In this document: one piece after another, positions 1 to 9,262 of the stretch
Numbering within the stretch: position 1 is the stretch's first letter
How the letters are laid out: each line of letters starts with the position of its first letter
NCBI GenBank assembly: GCA_029876055.1
Contig: CM056879.1
Coordinates: 2,542,001-2,606,000 of the forward strand
Reading direction: 5' to 3'
Origin: Madurella fahalii
Lineage: Eukaryota; Ascomycota; Sordariomycetes; Sordariales
DNA: 64,000 nt
The notes under the pieces: model-generated
The model's database searches: none
What the model was told of the DNA's origin: nothing
The model's input: only the letters and a program-made list of their open reading frames with translations
Made by a program: the position numbers and the translations under genes

Positions 1-455
1 GATGGGGAGACAATGGGTCGCCTGTCGGGTGAAGCATACAAACCCGAAAAGATCGGCGAGATCCTGCGCAAGGCCACTTATAAGGAGTTCTTGAGGGATC
101 TGGAGATCTACCTGCATGGGGCTTTGCACCAAGGCGTGAATGGAGACTTCAAAGCCATGACGGCCGCAAATGGTGAGTTCCCATGTTAAAGCACTGCTTA
201 CGGGCTTGGAGACTGACCGGGCGATACGCAGATCCTCTCTTCTACGTTCACCATGCACAGCTAGATCGGATGTGGTGGCGATGGCAGCAAGAAGACCCAC
301 GGCGCCGAACGGCCGAGTATGAGGGAAAGCACATGTTCAACTCAACCGGAAATGCGACGGTCAACGATATGCTCTTGTTCGGTGGGTTCGCTGAAGACAT
401 CCCTGTTCGCGACGTTATGAGCACAGAGGGAGGGTTGCTTTGCTACAAGTATTGA
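1..455 (+). CDS. Tyrosinase, C-terminal part (5' end outside window)
   Basis: This is the 3' part of a short fungal tyrosinase, a type-3 copper phenol oxidase. Frame 1 is open from base 1 and contains LEIYLHGALHQGVNGDF, the helix after the CuA site of this family. An intron fits at 173-231 (GTGAGT...GCAG). It joins the exon to DPLFYVHHAQLDRMWWRWQ, the CuB signature with its His-His pair and the conserved D-R-x-W-x-x-W. The protein then runs about 60 residues to a CYKY end, as in short secreted tyrosinases that lack the long C-terminal cap domain. The N-terminus, any signal peptide and the first copper histidines lie outside the window. It converges on the flavin monooxygenase to its right, and a role in melanin or secondary metabolism is inferred only. 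Confidence 0.85.
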
Positions 456-895
456 TATCAGTTCACATGAATCTCAATCCATTCATGACATGAGAGAATT
501 AAGAGAAGAATTAAAGTAAATACAGTGACGCCTGTCCATTCATAGCAACAAATACAATGAGCCAGCATCAACTACGTGTATAACCGGTCTCATATACACT
601 CTATGAAGTTCCCTCCATGTTTAACGCTGGTCCTAGCGGACTACATCCTCGATTACAAGGCGAACCCAACCACACCAACCACACCAACCACAACAAAAAC
701 AAAGGAAGTCAAGGGATACTATGAAGGGGATGGGGTAAACACAACAGTCGTCACACGGTGGAGGGAGGGATGAGGGAGAATCAACACGGCCATTCCTTCG
801 TACTCCATTACAACGGCGAGGGAAGGCAACTTTTCAATAGTCTAGACACCGCATGACTAGTGGCACCATGGTAATACCTCGCCATCTTTTGTCGG
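456..895. other. Intergenic, convergent 3' ends; ACC/AACC microsatellite
   Basis: This is the gap between the convergent tyrosinase and flavin monooxygenase genes. It holds a short imperfect repeat of accacacca units at about 665-700. No coding frame with family features was seen. Confidence 0.6.
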
Positions 896-2674
896 CTATC
901 CCGTAGCCTCGACCTTCTCAGTAACGGTGAGTTTCTCGCTGACGGCCAGCTTCTCAGCAGCCTTTGCGGCTCTAAGCTTCAGCCTCTCTTGCTGGATCAG
1001 CTCCATCTCATGCTTCCATGCGGCAGTGTGGCCTTCAACCGGAGGCATTCCACATCTGATCCGTCCATCATTCACCCAATTTATCAGACGGCTAACGTAG
1101 GCCTCCTCATCTCCCGTGAGCGCATGGAGGAGACGTCCGTACCCCCTTCTCCTCACACGGTCTCGATATTCTTCCGCCATGGCTTCCGCAGGAGGGAGCT
1201 GGACGATGCCGGAGAAGACCGTGGCAACGGCGATGGCCTGGAATTCGAACAGCGAGAAGATGGTGTTGAATATTGGGATTCCGACAAAGGCCAGACTGGG
1301 ATCAGGTATGTAGAAAATGTCACGATGCAGATTGTGGACTTGACCGCCGTCGGTTATGAGCACCTCACCGCTCGCTGCTGAAGGAGCCATGTTATAGTTG
1401 TTATACTGAGGGAGAAAAGGAAGAGTGAATAGGTAACCGGTGCATATGATGATGTAGTCGATATCATGCAGCACCCGACCGCATTTCAGATGTACCGTAA
1501 AGGGGTTGTGATTTGGCGAGGACCGATTCTTTCCTTGCGCAGGGATATCAATGCCGGTGACTTCGGAAACCCTGACTCCGTTTTCGGGGAGGGCACCGGC
1601 TGGCATATCATGGAGCCCGTTCCGTGTGCTCTGGTAGATAGCCTTTGCCGTTCGCCCTACGTCCTTGGCAATGTCTGTAGATGAAACGCCTCCGCCTATC
1701 AACAATACGGTCTGTGAGTCGTGCGACTTAGCAATGGTTGTTCCTGACGCTTGGTCGGTGATGGACGTTACATACCTTGTCTCTGAGTCTAGCTGCATTC
1801 CGAAACCATTTGGAATGGATTATGCGTTCAGGCTCCCGAAGCTTCGCCTCAGCCAGACCTGGGATATCAGGTATGCGGGGCGAGTGATAGTGGCCTGATG
1901 CAACAACGAGAGCGTCAAATGTCTGCCAACTAAACTTAGCCTCCACCTGATCAAAGCTTCCATAACAACTGGCATTGTCTCGATCGAGTTACCGATGTAT
2001 TGTGTGTCCCGATGAGATCACCGTTTTGCACATCCTCCTGCAGCAATGTCCAATTTACACACCATCTCGACCCTTCCTTCCAGGCATTGGTGACGAGAGC
2101 TCCAAAGATGGTAACATCATCGACGCCAACCTTCGCCGACGTTTCTTGAATATAATTCTTGATGACCGAGTGGTTGACATACCTGGGCGTATTCTCTGGC
2201 CAGTCGTGCAATGTAGTCTTCATCAAAGGGGTCACAATGTTGTTGGTAAGACTATCGTAGCAGGGTCTATTGGAGAGATATATGAGTGAGATGGCCTGTT
2301 CTGGCATAGCAAGAACGGACTGCTTTACCCCGGAGGTGCATGCAAAAGGTACTGCCTCTCTTTTCCGCTCCGTCTGTCACCCGCGAGCCGTTCAGTGTCC
2401 GGCGGGAACTCGCATGGGAACTGTGGCTCGACTGCCACCTCGTTCGAATGCAGCCTGTGATAGGGGGATTGTCAGAAGACGAGAGAAGATTAAACTCGGA
2501 AAAGACGGGAAGTTCAGTTCGGAGTGGTTTTCATTCCTACCATATCCCGCCTGGCTTTTTGTGCCTCTCAAACACAGTGACCTCGAATCCAGCACGTAGC
2601 AGATGGGCTGTTGTGACAATGCCACTAATTCCGGCTCCAACCACTGCGACACGGCGAATCTTACGATTATGCAT
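896..2674 (-). CDS. Flavin-containing monooxygenase (FMO-like)
   Basis: This is a predicted FAD- and NADPH-dependent monooxygenase of 503 aa. Five exons keep frame exactly: 2674-2541, 2454-2353, 2266-1993, 1946-1776 and 1726-896. The FAD-binding Rossmann motif GAGISG is at residues 13-18. HSKWFR stands where the FMO identifying sequence ends. The NADPH-binding motif GGGVSS is at 238-243, and CTGYLF further on matches the conserved FMO C-terminal ATG/CTGY motif. The exon 3 segment PCYDSLTNN is typical of fungal FMO-like proteins. The last 40 residues are charged and rich in Lys, Glu and Ala. The substrate is unknown. It lies between a tyrosinase and an MFS transporter, which suggests a small oxidative pathway, but no backbone synthase is visible. 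Confidence 0.87.
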
Positions 2675-4092
2675 GGCTCCGTGACGCCAGCTTATCTTGT
2701 CTCACAGACGTGAATGCGAATTCGTCTAACTGGATTGTTCACAAGTGCGTCAGACAGCGGCGATTCTTGATAAGGGGTGGCCAATCCGAACATCAGTACT
2801 GTACGTGAGACTGAGGCTATTGAACATTTATTACCCCATGGGAAAACACTACGGTATGTACAACAGGTAATGATTCACATGTGCGAGTGCCGGTGGAGGG
2901 ATTTGGCGCCAAATAGGCGCTACCCAACCCAGTGACTCCACTGACCCGAGTCAATAGAGAGACAAGCGCACGCAGCATGCATCGATCAGAGAGCCATCCG
3001 CAGCTCTGGTCATCTTAGGCGTGCATAGTGGTGCTGAGCAGTAAAAACCAGTGATTGAAGGATCAGCTGTCCTGATGCTCGAGTTGTGCGGGGGATGCAG
3101 TATGATGGGAATGGGAGGGAGGGTGGCGTCGCCGCTGCTCATGCAGGCCGTCCCGAGCATACAACACACACCCTCACGGCTTCTGATAGCCGGCACTGGC
3201 GTTTCAGGACGCTTGAATCTGCAAGTATAGTATTCCCCTAATCTTGCAAATTTGTTGTAGCTTGTTGTTGTCGTTGGTCATCAGCAGTCGTGATTGTTGC
3301 ACGAGGGGTGAGGAATTTCGGGCGCTCGAAATCCCGTCTCCTGTAGGGTCCTCGAAATCGACGTCTTCGCCGCTAATCGGCCGCGCAGCCGCTGCGCGTT
3401 GCTGCAACCGCTTGGAATCGAAGGAGCAGATCGCAAAGGTACTGCTTTTCGAATTTTGCGATGGCCGGCTGCCTGCGCGGGCGGGCCTCGATGTTTATTC
3501 ACTGGGGATAGCTTTTCTGGCCAGCGGGATGTGGTGCCCTGGAAAACGTTCATGCAAGAGCTAGATAAGGTAGCTTAAGGTAAGGCATGTTTCAGTTGCT
3601 GGCAGATCTCACCGTGTGACCCAGCACAGGATAAGAAAACCCACGTGGGAGACGTTGGAGCCGTTAGCGCGTAATCCGCCAGGCCTGAGACATTTTGGCC
3701 CTTGACACTACCGGCCCTGCAGCTACTGCAGCTAGGCTTATTCAAGTTATTCTGCCGTGTCTGGTGATCTGGCGAGCCAATCACGAGGGCAGTGTTACTG
3801 TGTAATGGTGTGCCGTTAGATAAAATGGGTCGCTGGACACCCATGCAACATGCAGACACCTATTCTTGTTTTTCCAAGAAGGGGGTTGTCCACCTGAGCG
3901 GCACTGAAAACGCACCCTCCCAGGCTCCCATGCCCAGCGAACCGTTTCGGCGGGTAAGCATGACAGGATTTCTGTGAGACATTTACCCTGTAGGCTGTGC
4001 CATACACATGTGCGGCCGACACGTGTATGATCCCCGGGCTTTCCTTTCTTTCTACCTCCCTGCCTTAGTATTACCCTACCCTACTCCTTCCC
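2675..4092. other. Intergenic promoter region, divergent FMO / MFS genes
   Basis: This is about 1.4 kb between divergent genes, so it probably holds both promoters. It contains TAAGGTA-type repeats near 3565-3585 and a pyrimidine-rich stretch just before 4080. Short open frames here show no recognisable motif, and no gene is called. Confidence 0.6.
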
Positions 4093-6071
4093 ATGCTCCA
4101 GAGCAGCGCTGCTCAATACATACGCCCACCGTCCCCTCCTCCATCAGACCATAGCTTCGAGATGGGCAACTACAGCCGAGAAGACGAACAGCATGGGCTG
4201 TCGGATCCCACCAGATCTCCGCAGGGCGGACCCCGGTATTTCCACCCCGAAAGGCGCCCGCCCCCCTCGGACGACGGGGACCCGCCTCCCGATGGACAGG
4301 ATGCGGAGCGAGTGTCGCTCCTGCGGTCGTCCGGGGAGTCATCGCCGGCGAGGTACTCGGGCGATGAAGAAGATGACGATGCACGTCGCGCCCGCGCCCT
4401 GCCTCGAACCCCGAGCGTGCTCGCCATCACTATCGCTGCTAGTGCGCTCATCTTGATTCTTGATGTCGTCGCCTCCGTTCCCACGGCACCCCGGATGGTC
4501 ATATTCGAAGACATCATCTGCCGCAACCACTACGCCTCGTCGCAGGATGGCGGAGGTGGTACCGTCGACTGCAAGATCGAGCCGGTGCAAAGTGAGCTGG
4601 CCCTCATCAATGGATGGAAAGAAACATTTGATACAATTCCCGGTACGTGTAGAATTGTACATGCATCATGTACATACATCATGTCTCTAGTATTGTCCTT
4701 CGCCATGTGTTCGTATTTCCACCCGCTCATCAACCTCCCTCGTCCGGAATGGGAATCGATTTAGGCCTCATCGTATCGGTCCCTTATGGCGCCCTAGCAA
4801 ACCGCATCGGGCGCGGCAAAGTGTTGATGCTGGCACTGCTCGGGTGCGTTTTTAGTGAGATTTGGCTTGCGACAGTTTGTACGCGTCCTCCACCCATGTC
4901 TTGAGCAGTCAATGATCGCCTCAGAAGAATTCTCATCTCTTGGTCAGGCTACCTACCACAGCTCTTTCCCCTTCGCATGGTGTGGCTGTCAGGCATGTTC
5001 CAGCTGTTTGGAGGAGGAGGCGCGACTGTCGTATCCATGTGCTTCACCATCATTGGTGATGCGTGCTCCGTCGAACAGCGGTACGCCACTCCTTGAAGCT
5101 GATTGTGCTCCAAGTACGAGGCCGCAGCTACTAATTAGACAAATTTAATCGAGTCCAGAACAACCGCCTTCTCCCAGGTTCACGCCGCTGTCCTTCTCTC
5201 CGAACTCATTTCCATCCCTTTAGGCGCCGCCCTCATCGCCGTTGATCCATGGATACCGGTCCTGAGCGCCCTGGGCTTCTCAGTAATCACGGCAGTCGTC
5301 GCATGCTTATTCACCATGAAGTATCGCAAGTACATCGACTCGAATGTCTATAAACATGAACAAGGCCTTGATAGCGATGACAATTCGCTGAATCTGTCCT
5401 CGCCGTTGGCGAAAAAGAAGCCGTGGGATCAATGGAGCCGGACTGCGGCCAAGCTAGTTGCAGCTGTAAGCCCTTGGCTAAACAGGAACGTTCTGCTCAT
5501 CCTCGTAGCGTTCTTCTTCTGCCAGCTAAGCCGGCAGTTCTCGAGCGTCTTGATCCAGTACTGCTCCTACAAGTTCAACTGGGACTACGCACAGGCATCC
5601 TTTCTCCTACCTCTCCGCGCCGGCATCAACCTGGTCGTTCTATTCGCCATACTGCCGCGCCTCACACATTTCTTCGTTAAGAAACGAGGCTTCCGCGCGC
5701 CTCAGTCCGACAAGTACATCACCATGATGAGCGGCACGTGCCTCGTCGTCGGCTCCTTCTTGATCTTCGTCTCGGCGCACCCCTGGGTCCTCATCCTCGG
5801 CCAGATCTTCATCGCGATCGGCTTCGCGTTCACCGTTACCGCCCGCAGCTTCCTCACCGCCATGGTCGATCCGCGGTATCTGAGCCTCCTCTACACCAGT
5901 GTGACCACTGTCACGTACGGCGGCCTCATCGTGGGGGGGCCGATCATGGCTACCGCTTTTCAGTGGGGTTTGCAGCTGGGGAACGTTTGGATCGGAATGC
6001 CCTTCTTGGTCACGACCATCTTGTTTGCGATGGCCACGCTGGCTGTGGCTGCCGCGCGGAGTCTTCACTGA
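4093..6071 (+). CDS. Major facilitator superfamily transporter
   Basis: This is an integral membrane transporter of 569 aa, DHA1-like and typical of fungal efflux or secondary-metabolite carriers. Four exons join in frame: 4093-4642, 4765-4878, 4948-5080 and 5159-6071. The first ~115 residues are an acidic, Pro/Ser-rich cytosolic tail. The first membrane segment follows (about 4420-4500), then FEDIICRNHY, the loop motif of this fungal MFS group. GALANRIGRGKV is the MFS loop 2-3 signature. Further membrane segments follow to residue 569. An in-frame ATG at 4162 is an alternative start, and it removes 23 residues without touching the membrane domain. The cargo cannot be read from sequence. It is divergent from the flavin monooxygenase. 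Confidence 0.85.
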
Positions 6072-6640
6072 TAGAACCACCGTCAACTTAGCCACGCATT
6101 GTCTGACTTCGCAGATGGCCGGTGTGTTTGTGTAGACGGAAGACCTCTGTTGCTTTAGAGAATTGCCTTCATACACTGGATACGCTTCTGGTCTGGGTTG
6201 GGTTTCTTATGGTTAGGTAGTCATAGAAGCAGGATCTAGCAGGCGTCTATGTCGAATTCAGGTACTTTTTTTTTTTTTTTTTTTTTTACGATACCCGCTA
6301 CACAAATACGGCTCTCATGTGTGCATACCAGTCCTGTATCATTATTTATGGGTCTTCTGGTCATAACCATGACAAGTACTGCACGATATTAGGTTAATCA
6401 GTAGTGGCCTAGGTTAGACCGCTTTGCGACATGTAAAGGGAATCAATGATTGATGAAATGTGGTATCTTTTTTGCTAACTTCTGCCGAGTGGCGGAATAC
6501 TGGTTGTCCAGCCATACTAAGTGCTCACCGATCTGATTTCTATCCCTCACATGAAGTGAATAGGTGTCAGAGTTCCATTGACATACACTCTTTTTGCACT
6601 TAAATCGCTATTAATGGACGCTTCGCCGCTCACAGCGAAC
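6072..6640. other. Intergenic with T22 tract
   Basis: This is the downstream region of the MFS gene. A run of 22 T lies at 6266-6287. No gene was seen. Confidence 0.6.
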
Positions 6641-7300
6641 TTATTGGCCCTTCTTCTTGAGGCCTCGCTCTAGGTCTTGGTCTTGACCTTGAATGGAAAG
6701 GTGCTCCAGGTGAATGGCGGTCATGGGAACCATGTTCAGGAGGTCGACGATTGCCGCCATCTCACACGTAGACGACCATTGGGACTGCGAGAATGGGAGA
6801 TATTTGAAAAAAAGCTCACTTAAATGAGACAGTTGCAAGGATCTGGGCAATTCCTTTGGCAGTGAGCATCCTGTCGCTAGAAGAATGAACTGGGATGATA
6901 ATATGAGTAATGAGCTAGCGTGTAGGAGACTTCGTTCTAGTGTGTTGTGGTAAAGGTAAAAGGGAATGCATTACTTAATAGCAAGTAATGAAATATGTAT
7001 CATTGACAACCATAGTCAAGCCCCAGCACAAGTGCTATGAATTGAGGGAGACAGTAATCCAAACTAACACTTGTTCTTACAAATTTTGAGAGTCTAGTTC
7101 TTGGACCACGGAGGGATGTCAAATTGCTGGCAAAACTGGAGTCGCGAAGTAATGGTTGAACAAAGAAAAGTGAGAGTTCCAAGTCCACGCAGAGCCAAGA
7201 ACCAAGTGGATCGCTGTACGATGAAACCCATAGCCTCAAACATTAATAAAGTGAATAGGAACAAACACGGTAGAGAACTATGTTCCGTGTAATAGGCCTA
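6641..7300 (-). pseudogene. Possible decayed coding region (F-box/LRR-like?), minus strand
   Basis: On the minus strand a frame stays open from about 6975 to the stop at 6641 with no ATG near its start. It reads through leucine-rich stretches such as LPKELPRSLQLSHL and AIHLEHLSIQG. Another frame is open from 7239 to 7000 with LLRDSSFASNLTSLRG. The spacing of Leu and Pro recalls the C-terminal repeats of fungal F-box proteins, but no F-box is visible and no splicing joins the pieces. It could be a decayed gene or chance open frames. Family assignment is a guess. Confidence 0.2.
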
Positions 7301-7523
7301 TCAAAAGTGGGGTTCATATAAAAGGTGTATTGCTATAACTCCGGCTGTCCCTCCGCAGCAAAATATGTCAGATAGATAGCTCTTAAATGCCACAGACACC
7401 CCCTTGCCTTAACCCATTAATCTTTGACCAGCCCCGATGACAAGACCGCCCAATGCAACACTTGAAGGAGAAAGCTCCGTCATCATCGCATTGAGGGTTC
7501 AAGATATAATATCGAGGGTGAGG

Positions 7524-8090
7524 CTATGAACGAAGGTCGGATTCAAGGATGTCTTGGGGAGGGTTGAAGACATCACTACTGACCATCAAACTTGTCAGCT
7601 CATGGAACGTTGAAGTTGGTAGGTAGGTTGGGGCGAGACAACGTAAAGTTCTCAAGAGATTGTAACATATTTTGAGACGCATCACTCACGAGTCGAGAGA
7701 GAACTGCGTACCAATCCCCACGAGATAGGCATTCTGAATCCTTTTTCCATGTTTCTTGTTACGCAAGACGCCGTTGGCAGACGCCCTATGAGAAGCATTG
7801 TAATCGCGTGTCCCACGGGATGGGGCGGGGGAGCCTCCCTGCGCATTGATGCTCCTGGTATCAGAATTGGTCCTGTAGAGCAATAACACATTAGTCCTTA
7901 GGATGGAGCGTTTTTGGTGACAACATGTGTTGAGGACTGTTAAGAAAGATATCAGATGGGCCGGAACTTAGGAAGTAAGTGGTGGAAAGATTCGGCAGGC
8001 AATGGAATACAGCACACAGATGCGGGAAATGACCCATGGCATGAAATGACGACAAGAATAGAAAGACTAGACTACTCACTTGCTGGCCAT
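7524..8090 (-). CDS. Possible small protein of 82 aa, unknown
   Basis: Three exons on the minus strand join in frame. They are 8090-8080 (ATG plus 8 bases), 7872-7690 and 7578-7524 (stop TAG). Both introns have strong donors (GTGAGTAG and GTGAGTGA) and CAG acceptors. The predicted product starts MASKTNSDTRS, is basic and rich in Asn and Ser in the middle (NKKHGKR), and ends in a short acidic tail. There is no signal peptide or membrane segment. I recognise no family. The frame-consistent splicing is the main support, so the gene is plausible but unproven. The very short first coding exon is typical of small stress or conidiation genes, but nothing else points there. Confidence 0.35.
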
Positions 8091-9262
8091 GGTTGAGCTT
8101 CAGGGATTCGAGCCGGGTCAGGCGTGATTAAAGTGTTCCGTCTAGGTAAAGAACAGAACTTGTGAAGAAGCGAGATCGGAAAGGCAGTAGTGATGGGAAG
8201 AGAAGGGATCTTGGAGGGTCTGGAGGCGGATGAGTGGGGATGAAGGAGACGGATATCTTGGAGGTAAGAGAGCAAAAAGGGGGGTTCAAGGGGTTAATAT
8301 AGAAGATACTGGCCATGGCATGGGGAGGATATGCTCAGAGAGAAGAATCTTATGTTCAGGGGAGCATGCACATCGGGCAATCGAGCTTTGCCCGAGCGGA
8401 GCCTCTGCAAGTCTCTGACATGGCCTCCGGCTGCGTCTTAGCTTGTCTCATGTACATAGACATGACCTAAACATGGGCAGACATAGGTGACCTTGGGTGT
8501 GGCGATTCTTTTTTCGTCTCTGTACATGCTCGGCTCGCAGGCTGATGTGGCAGGTACCCCTATGTCTAATACCGTCACCATCGGTTGGCAGGCGGACTGA
8601 ACAGCACAGCATTCCGCTAGCCTAACAATGCGAGATGCACCCGCTGTGTTCGAATAAAATGCCAACTCTTGGGAAGAGCAACCGCAAATCACAGAGGCCG
8701 TGCCTTTTTGTCCTGAACGTCGGTTGACGGGGCTAACAACGAACACGCATCGCTTTCCTGCACAAGACTCCGAGGAGCCCATTCCCCGCGCAGAAAGGGG
8801 GACAGATTCCTGATTCGCCTGTAGCGTTTTGTCAAGCAAAATTGTGTGGTTGGTACTGCCCCTAATTGGGCCGTGACGTTTTGTTCAAGTCTCGATCAAT
8901 CATACCTGCAGACACAAGATCTTTCCACCCGGGTCTTATCTGCAACCTCTCATCACACTGACCGCCCATTGGCTAATGGCGTTTTGTTCAAGCGGGGATT
9001 CAGGCATCACCGGCCTGGTACATCGCTACCCGCTCTTTCTTCAGCAAGCCTTGTCCGCCGCAGATAATTGGTGGCGTCGGCTCCCGGTGAGCATGCCCCT
9101 CTTCAGCTGCCTAATTCTGCCTCACATGGTTCGCAACCCACGAGATAAATGGAGGGTATTTAGTTCACCCGCATCCTGCCTTGGAAAGTCGTCTACAGCG
9201 CGTGATTCTTCTCAGGACATCCCTTAAGCTCGTCCCGGCTTGAGACTCAGCAAGCCTTCTCA
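8091..9262. other. Intergenic, promoter side of Clr5-domain gene
   Basis: This is a 1.2-kb stretch between divergent genes. A 12-base element GTTTTGTTCAAG occurs twice, at about 8878 and 8982, roughly 100 bases apart. A minus-strand open frame at 8438-8839 lacks recognisable features and is not called. Confidence 0.5.

Noticed and set aside
8438..8839. 133-aa minus-strand open frame
   Set aside because: It lies in a probable promoter region and has no recognisable feature or splice partners.
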